A stretch of 64,000 bases of DNA from Chryseosolibacter histidinae (GCF_018598225.1 NZ_JAHESF010000007.1:1-64000); one strand, 5' to 3'; counted from the stretch's first letter, positions 42,301 to 55,416 are shown. Program-made: numbers and translations. The notes: a model not told the origin generated them from the sequence alone.

Positions 42301-42691
42301 AAAGCTTGGTGTCCTGCACTTCGTACGACCAGCCTCCCAGTTGGCTCGGCACATCCACTCTATATAGTATGTCCGCCCGGCCGGCCCACTGCCCTTGCGC
42401 CAGCTCAGCCTGCACAATAACATCGGTGCCTTGCTGCATCGCCGCTACTGTGGCCTGGTGTCCCTGTCCATGGAGACTTACAACGGTACGCCCCTGCGCC
42501 TTCAGGTAACTGACGTAAGCGTTTTCGTGTTCCATGCCGCGTTGGGCAAGAACAGCAACGGCCGGGTCGATCCATGAAGGTTTCGCGCCTGTTACCAGGG
42601 CCAACCGGTTCACCTCCGTCAGGTGCCGACAGCCGAGGTGATTGGAAAGATCTGTAGCCGAGAGCTGGATGTTGTCTGCCGTGAGCTTCAA
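39299..42691 (-). CDS. TM0106-type RecB-like nuclease fused to a superfamily I helicase
   Basis: 1130 residues. The N-terminal part is a RecB/Cas4-like nuclease with ADILYR (Asp107), the core YEVQDTKLS (Asp127, Lys129), and an iron-sulfur cluster likely formed by Cys21 with Cys209, Cys212 and Cys218. A middle RNase-H-like domain begins IYFDIEGDPFFDQLGLEYLFGY. The C-terminal half is an SF1 (Upf1/Dna2-like) helicase: GPPGSGKT Walker A, FVDEAGQMS, LLGDPQQLEQP, GTVDKFQGQEA and TSRAR. The composite is typical for 'TM0106 family' proteins, thought to process DNA ends. No defence genes nearby. Confidence 0.93.
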   Translation of the reverse strand: MKLTADNIQLSATDLSNHLGCRHLTEVNRLALVTGAKPSWIDPAVAVLAQRGMEHENAYVSYLKAQGRTVVSLHGQGHQATVAAMQQGTDVIVQAELAQGQWAGRADILYRVDVPSQLGGWSYEVQDTKLSRNTRAGTILQLSLYTDIVHSIQGVEPEYMYVVKPGNPFDIEQFRFADFKAYYRLTQRSLAAVINAEPLPTYPEPVEQCGICNWWKECDKKRHDDDHLSLIAGIRAMHIGELKKHEISTLETFARRDNPLPAKPERGNIETYNNIHGQARIQLEGRLQKALLHELLPVAAGRGFARLPEPSKGDIYFDIEGDPFFDQLGLEYLFGYAFANEKGELTYEKRWAKSRVEEKRAFGEFMTFVMARLKQYPDLHIYHFSPYEPSAIKRLTGRHGIHEADLDWLLRAERFTDLYAVIRESMRASVERYSLKDLEQFAGYTRKIELHQASSARRTVEFALELNDHASLTGEIIARVEEYNADDCFATEAIHRWLEKLRADSMAKGNVIARPELKTGEATDNVEELQIRAKSLFEGLTQDLPEDRGTWTEHHKAKWLLANQIDYFRRESKSAWWEFFRLHEMSYDELIDERKAIAGLQYIGDVPLTGRSKLPIHRYSYPPQEVGIGEDDALHEVMGNKIGTVHALSQEQCIIDIKKTGESQNIHPKHVHEEEVVTIEPLATAIFDVAFTVIEDGLEIAPYRATKDLLLKKAPRLATPANGPLLNAGEDVLEGAIRIASQLRHSVLGIQGPPGSGKTHTGAMMIISLVQQGKRIGITAPSHKVIRNLFDKVLELGAKQGVPVKLVHKSKDKSETLPPGLEEVTDTKKALKTLDEGKVVGGTAWLWAHNDARETLDYLFVDEAGQMSLPHVLAASRSAKNIILLGDPQQLEQPQKASHPEGADVAALTHLLDGHKTMLEDKGIFLGVTRRLHPSITTFTSELFYENRLRALTGLESQQISGTPSFTGAGLFYVPVRHTGNQNKSAEEVDTIEKIVHQLTNGNVEWTNDKGQRAKVTANDIVIVAPYNAQVAALAERLPQCRVGTVDKFQGQEAAIVIYSMTSSTSQDVPRGMNFLYNPNRLNVATSRARCVCILVASDQLLEADCRTVDQMRWTNALCRFRELATVVTI

Positions 42692-42715
42692 AAAAGTCGG
42701 GATTTAGAATACAAC

Positions 42716-42789
42716 GTTAGAAGTTTAAAGTTAGAAGTTTAAAGTTAGTGGACCTCAACTTTAAATTTTAAATCTTAACCTTTCAACTT
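42716..42789. repeat. Inverted word repeat, family D (GTTAGAAGTTTAAA)
   Basis: The left arm 42716-42748 iterates GTTAGAAGTTTAAA. The right arm 42757-42789 (AACTTTAAATTTTAAATCTTAACCTTTCAACTT) is its inverted version and runs into the stop codon (42788-42790) of the haloperoxidase-like gene. It lies between two minus-strand genes, upstream of the helicase start. Confidence 0.75.
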
Positions 42790-44128
42790 ACTTCCGCCAG
42801 CTGAGGGCCACAATATTTGCACCGATCAGCTTTCCCTGGGCTGTTCCGGTTTCGTTATCCTGGCGGGTGTGAATACCACCGAGAAAACGGCTGTAGGCGC
42901 ATTCTTCCGCCGTAGCCCAAAGGTTAGCATACGCACGTGGTTTGTAGGGAATGCCCTGAAAATCGGCCTTGCGTCTTTGGTACGTATTATCTGTGAGCGC
43001 AAAGTCATCTCCCAAAACACTGATGAGCACTGTGGCCGCGGCGGCAGATTGTGTCGCGTGGCCTGACGAGAACGCGGGAAACGGAGGCTCCGGCCAGAAG
43101 TGTTTGTATTTTGCATCGATAAAACGTTTGATAAAAGGAGCGGGTCGTTCTGCGTGGTAGGTGTATTTACATTTCCAGCAACAGATGAATGCGTCGGCTA
43201 CAGCCATACCCACTTTGGCGTAGATCTCCGCAGCTGTAAACAGATCGGCTTCTGCGGAGGTTACGGCAATGGTGGCGAGATTGTAAGAATGTCCCGGAGG
43301 GGAAGCTGTTTGTGTCGGGTCATCGGCCCACCAGGCTGCGATCCTTCTTTCTTCGTCAGTAAGTGTTTTACTTTTGTCGTACACTTCTTTGAAGTACTTG
43401 TAGTACTCCGAAGAGGGAAAGGGTGAGTACGGAACGATTGCCGGCACAGGCAAAGAAGCGTTGGCCTGCGTAAAGGTTCGGTTGTTGCCCCAGAAGGGGT
43501 GCAGTGGTAAAATCGACTGAGACTGTCCAAATGTGGGGGCTGTCCAATAGCTCGGCCCGGTGGGGAATTTATAGGTAGGATCAAAATTGCGGAGATACCC
43601 TTCATGCCCACCATCGGTTTTAGACCATTCATAAATAGCTTCTGCCACCTTCTTGCCATACGCTACAGACCGCGTGGCAATCTCCTGATCTGTTGTGGTT
43701 ATCTCCTCCGCATATGCGGTGGCCTCGAGGGAGTCGATGCTCGAAAGCCGCGCCGGTCTTGTATGCGCATACAGGCTTTTAAGAATGAAAGCTTGTCCCG
43801 CATTCAATGAGAGTGCCCAGTTATATTCCTTATCTGACTCTGGCAGTGGTAGAAAATCCAGCCCGTTCAATTGGCCCACCAGACTCTTTTGTGTACCACT
43901 TCCATTCACCACGGATTGGTACATGGTAAGACCAATATAGCCAAGGTTGCGCGAGGTGAACGTGGGTGAAAATGGAGGGGTGGCGCGGATGGTCTTGAGC
44001 GTGATGTCGGCCCAACGCGCGGGCAAACTTTTATTGCTATCATCGATGGGGGGCTCGGGGTCAGGATCATCGCAATATTGGAAAGTGAGGACCAGCAAGA
44101 GGAGAAGAAAACACTTGATCGTTTTCAT
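42788..44128 (-). CDS. Vanadium-haloperoxidase-like PAP2-fold lipoprotein
   Basis: 446 residues from the ATG at 44128. A signal peptide with a lipobox-like FQYC (Cys19) precedes an all-helical PAP2/haloperoxidase domain. The three vanadate/phosphate-binding motifs are visible: KYTYHAERPAP, FSSGHATQS, and SRFLGGIHTRQDNETG. The family covers bacterial vanadium-dependent haloperoxidases and acid phosphatases; the residue differences do not separate the two. It would face the periplasm or outside. Confidence 0.88.
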   Translation of the reverse strand: MKTIKCFLLLLLVLTFQYCDDPDPEPPIDDSNKSLPARWADITLKTIRATPPFSPTFTSRNLGYIGLTMYQSVVNGSGTQKSLVGQLNGLDFLPLPESDKEYNWALSLNAGQAFILKSLYAHTRPARLSSIDSLEATAYAEEITTTDQEIATRSVAYGKKVAEAIYEWSKTDGGHEGYLRNFDPTYKFPTGPSYWTAPTFGQSQSILPLHPFWGNNRTFTQANASLPVPAIVPYSPFPSSEYYKYFKEVYDKSKTLTDEERRIAAWWADDPTQTASPPGHSYNLATIAVTSAEADLFTAAEIYAKVGMAVADAFICCWKCKYTYHAERPAPFIKRFIDAKYKHFWPEPPFPAFSSGHATQSAAAATVLISVLGDDFALTDNTYQRRKADFQGIPYKPRAYANLWATAEECAYSRFLGGIHTRQDNETGTAQGKLIGANIVALSWRK

Positions 44129-44287
44129 GGGGTTCTTCAGGTTTAGGTACTGAATAGACACCTGATCTTGCGTTTCGGTTGTAAGACCACGGCACGCTTC
44201 CCTTTTGTGCTCACCAGAAAAAACAAAAGCAGCAAACCGGAATGGCTCACTGCTTCTGAAATATGATCGTTTCTGTGCTGCTGATTT

Positions 44288-45349
44288 CTACATCTCCACC
44301 AAATTTTCAAATGGCTCCAGGTGCAATTCTACTTTTTTACCTGTGCGCGCGGCTTCATAAATAGCTTCCAGGATCTGAACATCACGCATGCCCATTTCGC
44401 CAGGTACAATGGATTCGCGACCTTCTATGATGCAACGGGCAAAGTCATCCATTTGCAGGGCTTGCTGCCTCACTTCTTTAAAGTTCATAGGCCCGTCTGA
44501 TGTTCTGCCCGAAAGGCCGCGGTATTCATAGGCCACGGGGGCGAGCTCGAACCACCCGTTTTCCGCTTCTGCGCGAAGCAGGTTTTGCTCTTTTACGTAG
44601 CTGGTTTCGCAAAACGCTTCGGTGCCGTCGGCGAACTGCATCTCCCAGGTGAGGCCCTCCTCCACTTCATCGAATTTTTCGGGATCCTGTTTCTTTGTAA
44701 ACCTTGCCGTTACTGACACAGGAAGCGCGCCTTTCGTGTAGATCACACCTTGCACACAATAGATGCCGACATCCATCAATGGTCCGCCACCGGCATCTTC
44801 CCGGTCGAGGCGCCACTGATTCTCATCGCCTACATCCATACCGTTCTTCGCGATAAGCTTTTTCACTTTTCCGTAAACCTCGTCTTGTCCCAGCCGCATC
44901 ATCTCCTGGTGGTACGGATCGTAGTGAAGCCTGTATCCAATGGCAAGCTTTACACCGGCCTCCCTGCAGGCATCGATCATGCGCTGACAATCTTCAACGC
45001 TGGTGGCCATGGGTTTTTCGCAAATTACATGCTTCCCAGCCTTCGCGGCGCGGGTCACAAATTCAGCGTGCATGTCGTTGGGCAGTACCACATACACGAT
45101 ATCAATATCTTTGTTGGAGCTGATCTCGTCGAAATCGTCGTAGCTGTACAGGTTCTCATCTTTCAGATTGTATTCCTTCTGCCACTGCTCACACTTATCA
45201 CGCTCACTGCTGACCACTCCCGCCAGATAACAATGATTGGTCTCTTTCAGCGCAGGCCCCAGCTCCTGTTCGCTGTACGTTCCCAATCCAACCAACGCAA
45301 TGCCTAGTCTTTTCTGCTCTTTGTTCCGATCCTGCTTTGCCATATCCAT
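44288..45349 (-). CDS. Gfo/Idh/MocA-family NAD(P)-dependent oxidoreductase
   Basis: 353 residues: a Rossmann domain (GIALVGLGTYSEQELGPAL; VVLPNDMHAEFV) with catalytic-site motif CEKPMATS, and a C-terminal domain beginning GYRLHYDPYH, which is the signature of glucose-fructose oxidoreductase-like members. Acts on sugars or sugar-like polyols. Tail has no signal; cytoplasmic. Confidence 0.93.
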   Translation of the reverse strand: MDMAKQDRNKEQKRLGIALVGLGTYSEQELGPALKETNHCYLAGVVSSERDKCEQWQKEYNLKDENLYSYDDFDEISSNKDIDIVYVVLPNDMHAEFVTRAAKAGKHVICEKPMATSVEDCQRMIDACREAGVKLAIGYRLHYDPYHQEMMRLGQDEVYGKVKKLIAKNGMDVGDENQWRLDREDAGGGPLMDVGIYCVQGVIYTKGALPVSVTARFTKKQDPEKFDEVEEGLTWEMQFADGTEAFCETSYVKEQNLLRAEAENGWFELAPVAYEYRGLSGRTSDGPMNFKEVRQQALQMDDFARCIIEGRESIVPGEMGMRDVQILEAIYEAARTGKKVELHLEPFENLVEM

Positions 45350-45380
45350 TTCACTTGATTGCTCCCTTAACTATTTGAAA

Positions 45381-45420
45381 CTAAAAAATCAGGAGGCCGC
45401 TATACGCAAGCCTCCTGATC
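45381..45420 (-). terminator. Minus-strand intrinsic terminator of the PepSY-like gene
   Basis: ATCAGGAGG (45388-45396) and CCTCCTGAT (45411-45419) form a 9-bp stem with 14-base loop. On the minus strand it is followed by TTTTTTAG. Confidence 0.8.
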
Positions 45421-45442
45421 GAAAATATGATCAAGTTGATCA

Positions 45443-45793
45443 TTACTGACCACCGTGATCTTTCTTATCTTTTTCCTTGATCTTATTACCCAGTGCGTCG
45501 AACTTCACTTTTTTAGTTTCGTTGCCGTTCTTCAGCTCTACCAAGTACATGGTTTGACCGTCTTTTTCCTTTTTGTAAGCATTGGCCACCGTCCATCCGG
45601 TGTAGTCCTGTCCTTGCAGCTGGTCTCTTACAGAAGATGGAAGATCAGCCACTGAGATCGCCTGTCTGTCTTTGTCATCATCCTGATCTCTGTACTGCTG
45701 GGTCTGAGACCTGTCTTGAGATGTTGTGTCCTGAGCGTTTACCACTGCTGCTGCCCCAAACAAAAAGCAAATTGCAAACAATACTTTTTTCAT
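45443..45793 (-). CDS. Secreted PepSY-like protein (second)
   Basis: 116 residues from the ATG at 45793 (the frame is open to 45829). A signal peptide ends at VVNAQ (residue 20), then a charged linker rich in D, Q and R (about 25 residues), and a single PepSY-like unit 'LPSSVRDQLQGQDYTGWTVANAYKKEKDGQTMYLVELKNGNETKKVKFDALG'. Periplasmic, function unknown. It lacks the TTTCC-N6-TTTCC site of the PepSY-like gene at 12407, as far as I can see. Confidence 0.78.
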   Translation of the reverse strand: MKKVLFAICFLFGAAAVVNAQDTTSQDRSQTQQYRDQDDDKDRQAISVADLPSSVRDQLQGQDYTGWTVANAYKKEKDGQTMYLVELKNGNETKKVKFDALGNKIKEKDKKDHGGQ

Positions 45794-46012
45794 GATCTGA
45801 GAATTTAGATTGAACATTTTTCGCCTCACGCTTAAATGATTGTGCCTTGTCTGCCTGCGAACTCTTAATTATCTCTTTATCTGCAAGTTTTGGATACACA
45901 CCCTTCACAACGATGCGGCTATTAGTGGAAAAATTCTACAGTCATCGGAAAAAGATTGCCAGGCCGGTTGCCCCGTTCTACGAGCCGACGACCTTTTAAA
46001 TAGCTACGCTTT

Positions 46013-46074
46013 TAGCTGTGAGCTGCTAGTAATGCGGCTCCTCTGGCAGCTAGTGGCTCGAAACCCGCAGCTCA
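46013..46074. repeat. Word repeat, family C, degenerate second copy
   Basis: TAGCTGTGAGCTGCTAG ... GGCAGCTAGTGGCTCG ... GCAGCTCA: the same GAGCTGCGAG-type words as at 12858, with more drift. It is the main content of the 390-base gap before the DapA-like gene. Confidence 0.6.
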
Positions 46075-46186
46075 TTTTACGGCTGCTGTTCCTCAGATCG
46101 CGTATTAATATTTCATGATCGTGCATCGCATCATTGGTGCCATGAAGTGACGCAATGTAACTTGTAACATTACTCATCCAACCCCT

Positions 46187-47215
46187 ATGAAAGGACGCCG
46201 GAGTTTTTTAAGCAAAGTAGCGGCAGGCGCGGCTGCGCTCACGTTAGCAGGAGCGCACCGATCGGTTTCACGCGCCGCGGATACCGAAGCAGAAGAGCGA
46301 AAGTTTGTTCCCGTGATGATCACGCCTTTCAGATCAGACATGAAGATAGATTTTGACGCGCTCTCACGGCTCGTCGATTTCTACCTCGCTTCGGGTGTGA
46401 AAGGTTTTTTTGCCAACTGTCTCAGCAGTGAGATGTATCAGCTCGAAGCCGAAGAGCGACTGGCGCTCGCGCGGCATGTAGTGAAGCGTGTGAACGGTGC
46501 CGTGCCCGTTGTGGCTACCGGTTCATTCGGACAATCGATAGAAGAACGGGCAACCTTTGCCAAAGCGATGTATCATACAGGTGTGGATGCCGTGATCCTG
46601 ATCACAAGTCACTTCGCTGACAAGGAAGAGAGCGATGCCATATTGAAACAAAACTTCGAAAAATTCTTCGCGCTTACGGACATGATCCCTATGGGCACCT
46701 ACGAATGTCCATCGCCCTACAAAAGGATCCTGACGCCGGAAGTGCTTCGCCCCCTGCTGGAAACAAACCGCCTCATCTACCACAAAGACACCACGCTCGA
46801 CCTGGAGAAGATCAGGGTGAAGCTTGAAATGGCCAGAGGCAGCAGGCTGGAGCTCTATGACGCCCACACGCCCAACGCCATGGCCTCGCTGCAAATGGGC
46901 GCAAAAGGACTCTCGTGCATCGCGGGAAATTTTTATCCGGAGATCTTTGCGTGGATGTGCAAACACACTGGCAACCCGGAAAAGCAGGAGGACATGACGT
47001 GGCTCCAGGCAGCGCTGACACGTGCCGACAACATCATATCACAAGGGTATCCGCTCAGCGCTAAATACTTCTTACAAAAACGCGGCGTATCCCTTGAGAT
47101 TATCAGCCGGGCCACAAAAACACCCCTGACTGAAACACAGAAACAAAACCTTGATGGTGTTTACAAAGAGCTGCAGGGCTGGCATGAACGGCTGGGGATA
47201 AAGCCAGCACATTGA
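46187..47215 (+). CDS. DapA/NAL-superfamily aldolase with Tat signal
   Basis: 342 residues. The N-terminus MKGRRSFLSKVAAGAAALTLAG is a twin-arginine signal, so the protein is exported, unlike standard DapA. The barrel has the family layout 'VPVMITPFRSDMKIDFDALSRLVDFYLASGVKGFFANCLSSEM', ending with a catalytic Tyr in MGTYECP and Schiff-base Lys in IYHKDTT. Therefore a Schiff-base aldolase or lyase acting outside the cytoplasm on a sugar acid or similar. The Ser-Thr pair of DapA (GTTGE) is replaced by CLSSEM, so it is not a lysine-pathway enzyme. Confidence 0.87.
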   Translation: MKGRRSFLSKVAAGAAALTLAGAHRSVSRAADTEAEERKFVPVMITPFRSDMKIDFDALSRLVDFYLASGVKGFFANCLSSEMYQLEAEERLALARHVVKRVNGAVPVVATGSFGQSIEERATFAKAMYHTGVDAVILITSHFADKEESDAILKQNFEKFFALTDMIPMGTYECPSPYKRILTPEVLRPLLETNRLIYHKDTTLDLEKIRVKLEMARGSRLELYDAHTPNAMASLQMGAKGLSCIAGNFYPEIFAWMCKHTGNPEKQEDMTWLQAALTRADNIISQGYPLSAKYFLQKRGVSLEIISRATKTPLTETQKQNLDGVYKELQGWHERLGIKPAH

Positions 47216-47221
47216 AGCAAG

Positions 47222-47929
47222 TTACTGCACAATAACGTGCTTACCCGTTTTTTTGGGTGGTATGAGGTTGCGGATGGTGCTCACATCGACGCTGTAGACG
47301 AGCACGCCGACACCGAGCAAGATATTTTTGACAATGTTATTAACATTATGAAAGCTCCAGATGAGCATGCTGATCTGGGGCTCGAGCTTCGTGAGCACAT
47401 AACTGCTCATCACGAACAGGGAGAGGTTGAAGCTGAAATAGAACAGTATCCCGCTGTTGATCCACAACAGTCCGTAATTGTTCATGGTGGTTTGTGCAGA
47501 GAACAGCGAGAGAAAATAGGATACACTGTAGATGATCATGATCAGGCCGGTGATCGTCCACATAGAGGTCTGGTACTCGAAGAAGGTCTGAACATAGGTG
47601 GTGACCAGGATGAACGAGAGCAGGTAAATGCCAAGTCCCGCCAGCACCGTTACTTTACTGCGCGCTGTTAGAAGCACCTGGTAATAGAACCAGGTCAGCA
47701 GCAGGAACATCACGGTATAGTAGAGGTTGAACAGCACCACCGTAGACTGCCCGCGGATAAACAGAAAATAGGCGATGAGGTCCGATAACGCCGAGACGAT
47801 CGATAACGCACCGATAAGATGAACAGGTCTTGACGCACTTCGGAACCTGACCAGGTAAATGATCAGCGGCAGGGCGATCGAAAGCATCGATGCCAGCCTG
47901 ATGATCTCCGAAATGCGTTCTACCCTCAT
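47222..47929 (-). CDS. Seven-helix membrane protein of unknown function
   Basis: 235 residues with about seven hydrophobic helices at regular spacing, a cytoplasmic basic tail (PPKKTGKHVIVQ) and an aromatic-rich middle. In Bacteroidota, similar predicted proteins precede sensor kinases as membrane modules; here there is none. Convergent with the DapA-like gene (six-base gap). Confidence 0.65.
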   Translation of the reverse strand: MRVERISEIIRLASMLSIALPLIIYLVRFRSASRPVHLIGALSIVSALSDLIAYFLFIRGQSTVVLFNLYYTVMFLLLTWFYYQVLLTARSKVTVLAGLGIYLLSFILVTTYVQTFFEYQTSMWTITGLIMIIYSVSYFLSLFSAQTTMNNYGLLWINSGILFYFSFNLSLFVMSSYVLTKLEPQISMLIWSFHNVNNIVKNILLGVGVLVYSVDVSTIRNLIPPKKTGKHVIVQ

Positions 47930-47963
47930 GGTGGACTATAACGTACGTACTTTATTGCTTCTT

Positions 47964-48653
47964 TTACGGTTCAACGGGGCAGGGAGGGCAAGGGCTCGAG
48001 GCGTCGTACACCAGCGGATCATCCGCATCCACAGTCCTTCCGGTAATGCTCAATTGTTCATTTATGATCATCAGCAACAGCTGAGGTGTAAGGTTCGATG
48101 TGTTCAGCGCTGGCACAATGTTCAGCGTGCTAAAATAGGAAACATCGAAGATTTCCTCAAAGATGTTGCTGCCAAAGAAATGAAACCATATTTCGCCGGC
48201 ATGGGCATCTTCGTAGTTCTGTGCCCAGCTGCGGGCCACCTCGCGGGTGATCTCCCTGTTGGTATTGGCATCGATGTAAGCTCTTCCTGGAATGTTTGAC
48301 CACACATGCAAAGATTCATCCACCGGGATCACAATGAAGTGATGTTCTCCATTCTCATCTATGGCATGATGGAATGCCACACCTACCAGACTGTTCACCG
48401 ATGCCACGGCTTCCTGCAACTGACCGGCTGAGATGGTATACGGTGAAAGCGTCGATCTGGCCTGGATGTTATTCTTCTGGTTGTAGGCCTCGATCCAGCG
48501 GGCACCGGTCTCATAAGAGATCTGCATGCCTATTTTTTTGTAGGAAGAAATATCGTTGAATGGAACATCACTCTCTTTGGTATCCTGGCAGGCAAGCAGC
48601 GACATCATCACACACGCAACAATAGAAACAATAAGTTTTCTCATAGTCATCAC
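47964..48653 (-). CDS. Lipoprotein of unknown function
   Basis: 229 residues with lipobox SLLAC (Cys22 region) and no familiar domain. The C-terminus (SSPCPPCPVEP) has a CPPC motif that could bind metal or form a disulfide; the middle contains 'GVAFHHAIDENGEHHFIVIPVD', a His-rich segment. Same strand as the seven-helix protein downstream, 34 bases apart, perhaps one operon. Confidence 0.65.
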   Translation of the reverse strand: MMTMRKLIVSIVACVMMSLLACQDTKESDVPFNDISSYKKIGMQISYETGARWIEAYNQKNNIQARSTLSPYTISAGQLQEAVASVNSLVGVAFHHAIDENGEHHFIVIPVDESLHVWSNIPGRAYIDANTNREITREVARSWAQNYEDAHAGEIWFHFFGSNIFEEIFDVSYFSTLNIVPALNTSNLTPQLLLMIINEQLSITGRTVDADDPLVYDASSPCPPCPVEP

Positions 48654-49139
48654 TATTAATAATTGGGTTGTATCAAAAAGAGGGAGTTCTGTTTAATCGA
48701 TGTTCACCAGTGGTCTGGTGTTATCTCTTTCATCCAGTGATCAGTTTATATTTCGTCTGCAGTGTTGATGGTAACCGGATCACACAGCAAACAAGTTCCA
48801 TTCGTCGGATGCTTTTTACAACAGAGGCATGCAATATATCGATATGCCTATTGTATACAAGCGGCTTTAAAGCTACAATGTCATAGTAAAAAACCATGCC
48901 AAGGAAAATTATCCCCAGGTTATAGGTGGCTGTCATGGTATTTGATTTCAGAACGCCCTGAACTGCCGGTTGACTGAAAGTAGATTCAATGATTTTTCTG
49001 TGAATTGAAAGAACACTCCACTGGTAGCTATAAAAACAAGATAATATCCAGTAGCTTTGTGTGGAAAAAATTACCTGAAAGGATCCGGCGTTTGCAAGAC
49101 GCTAATGTTCTTCAACGCGATCCTTCAACCATACGCCAA
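48654..49139. other. Long intergenic region without a recognised gene
   Basis: About 490 bases between divergent genes. Several open frames of 68-72 codons occur on both strands, but none has a convincing start context, motif or composition. It presumably holds the promoters of the flanking genes. Confidence 0.4.
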
Positions 49140-49577
49140 ATGAGTACAACCCTGGTTCCAAAAGTAATCCTGCTGGCCGACGACGACCCTGATGATGCCG
49201 AGATGTTTGCGCTTGTGCTCTCTGACGTCGACCCAACGGTGAAGCTCCATCATGTAAAAGATGGACTGGCCGTATTCGAGCACCTCAAACAACCTGGCAA
49301 TCAATTGCCCGATATGATCTTCCTCGACATCAACATGCCCGAGATGAACGGATGGCAGTGCCTGTCGATGCTGAAGGGCAGCAGTCGCACCAAAGATATC
49401 CCCGTACTGATATATTCTACGTCGTCGCACTCAAGAGACAAGCAAACTGCTACCGAGCTCGGTGCGACAGCCTTTATCACCAAACCTTCGGATTATAAAA
49501 CCCTTAGAAAGATCCTGTCATCGATAGCAGCCAGCATCGGTAATGGCGTTAAAAGTACGACCGACAAGCTCGGGTAA
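49140..49577 (+). CDS. Single-domain response regulator
   Basis: 145 residues from the ATG at 49140 (longer frame unsupported). A stand-alone receiver with DDD acidic pair, phosphoacceptor Asp in MIFLDINMPEMNG, and TKP loop. No output domain, as in Rcp1-type regulators paired with phytochrome-like kinases. The next gene is a kinase of that kind, 130 bases downstream. Confidence 0.92.
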   Translation: MSTTLVPKVILLADDDPDDAEMFALVLSDVDPTVKLHHVKDGLAVFEHLKQPGNQLPDMIFLDINMPEMNGWQCLSMLKGSSRTKDIPVLIYSTSSHSRDKQTATELGATAFITKPSDYKTLRKILSSIAASIGNGVKSTTDKLG

Positions 49578-49710
49578 TCCCCGGTCGTTCCATGCCCGCA
49601 TAGCGCATGCGATGTTGGTACATCCGGGATTTTTTCGCCGCGCGCATGAAGCTTGTTAAAAGTAATTATATTAGGCTCTTAACGATTTTGGATAACCAGT
49701 ACAACCCTTG

Positions 49711-51195
49711 ATGAAATCCTCCAGCCGGATCTTTTATTCGCGCATCATCTTTATTACGGGAATCGTATTGCTTACATCCTTATCGGGACTGTTCATTTAT
49801 GAAACTTACCAGGAGAATTCGTCATCGGATGCAGTGACCGACACCAATGTGATCCGGCAATCGCTCGAGGAGATCTTCTCCACCCTCAAGGGAAGGGAGT
49901 CGGCCATCAGGGGATATGTGATCACCGGCGACTCGTCTTATCTGAGGCCCGAAGCTTTTTCAGCGCTCCCGGAAGCACAGTTCGATACCATCGACTCGCT
50001 CATAGCAGGAAATCCTGAACAGGAGCGCAACATGGAAACATTAAAGACACATTTCGACTCCTGCATCCGCATCCAATACGTTGTGATGTCGGATGCGGGC
50101 ACACCCGACAGCTTCAGATCGAAACGTTTTCAAACAAACCTGAAGGCGGCCTCCACGCAGATGGACAGCATCAGAACTACCATCGTAAAGATGCAGGCCA
50201 TCGAATTGAGCCTCGCCAAACACCGGGCGCTGGAAGTGCAGAAGCATACCGTGATCGCCACCATGGTAGGCGTTGGCGTGGGTTTGTTCTCGATGATCGT
50301 GTTCGTGGTGGCTTTTTACTTCATCGACCAGGAGCTGAAAAGATCGCAGAACTACATCGACGAGACCGTAAGCCTCAACACGAAGATCGCCGAGATCAAC
50401 ACCGAGCTGGAGAAGGCCAACCGCAGCCTGCAGAACCTGAACGCGGAGCTGGAAGACAAGAACTTTCAGCTTGAAAAGTACGCCACAGAGCTGAGCGCTT
50501 TTACACGCATCACCAGCCACGACATGCAGGAGCCGTTGCGCAAAGTGGAGTTCTTCATATCCATCGTGGAAGACCGCGAGCAGCGTAACCTTTCGGACGA
50601 AGGAAAAAAATATCTCGAAAAGATCAAGCTCTCCGTGAGCAGGATGCGACAGCTCTTCCTCAGCATGCTGGAATTCTCACTCACCAATGCCGTTGATAAC
50701 AACGTTGAAGGTGTTGACCTGAACGACGTGCTTCAGCAGGCCATTCACTCATTGAAGGTAAATATCAAAGAAACGAATGCCGTTATTAAAAATGACCCGC
50801 TGCCCAGGGTCAACGGCATCCGGTACCAGCTGATCCAACTTTTTGAGAACATCCTCAACAACGCCATCCGGTTCAGGAAGAGCGATGTTGCGCCCGAGAT
50901 CCGCATCACCCATACGTTGATCCACACCAGCAACTACGCTTTGCGCGGATTGAAAAACGACAGTGAGTATCACCAGATCGACTTCATCGACAATGGCATC
51001 GGCTTCGACCCCAAGTATGCGGAGCGGATCTTCGAGATCTTTCAGCGCCTCATCGCCAAAAACGATTCTTATGGCATCGGCATCGGTCTGGCTATCTGCA
51101 GAAAGATCGCCGAGAACCACGGAGGCATGCTTACCGCGCGGTCGCAGCCCCATGTAGGGTCAGTATTCTCGTTTTACATTCCCGTAAATTCCTGA
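49711..51195 (+). CDS. CHASE3-type sensor histidine kinase
   Basis: 494 residues from the ATG at 49711. An N-terminal helix (about 10-30), a helical CHASE3 periplasmic domain (residues 35-180; 'RESAIRGYVITGDSSYL' is a signature), a second helix (185-208), a coiled coil, then HisKA with ITSHDMQEPLRKV (His270) and HATPase with NNAIRFR and GIGIGLAICRKIAENHGG. The kinase core is of the bacteriophytochrome-like class that uses single-domain receivers. Likely partner of the receiver upstream. Confidence 0.92.
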   Translation: MKSSSRIFYSRIIFITGIVLLTSLSGLFIYETYQENSSSDAVTDTNVIRQSLEEIFSTLKGRESAIRGYVITGDSSYLRPEAFSALPEAQFDTIDSLIAGNPEQERNMETLKTHFDSCIRIQYVVMSDAGTPDSFRSKRFQTNLKAASTQMDSIRTTIVKMQAIELSLAKHRALEVQKHTVIATMVGVGVGLFSMIVFVVAFYFIDQELKRSQNYIDETVSLNTKIAEINTELEKANRSLQNLNAELEDKNFQLEKYATELSAFTRITSHDMQEPLRKVEFFISIVEDREQRNLSDEGKKYLEKIKLSVSRMRQLFLSMLEFSLTNAVDNNVEGVDLNDVLQQAIHSLKVNIKETNAVIKNDPLPRVNGIRYQLIQLFENILNNAIRFRKSDVAPEIRITHTLIHTSNYALRGLKNDSEYHQIDFIDNGIGFDPKYAERIFEIFQRLIAKNDSYGIGIGLAICRKIAENHGGMLTARSQPHVGSVFSFYIPVNS

Positions 51196-51219
51196 CACCC
51201 GCACAAGCCTTCGCGACTC

Positions 51220-55416
<4,197 letters not shown>

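Noticed and set aside
48668-48977. Small genes (68-72 codons) on both strands in the long intergenic region
   Set aside because: Mutually overlapping, no motif, no promoter context and no family resemblance.
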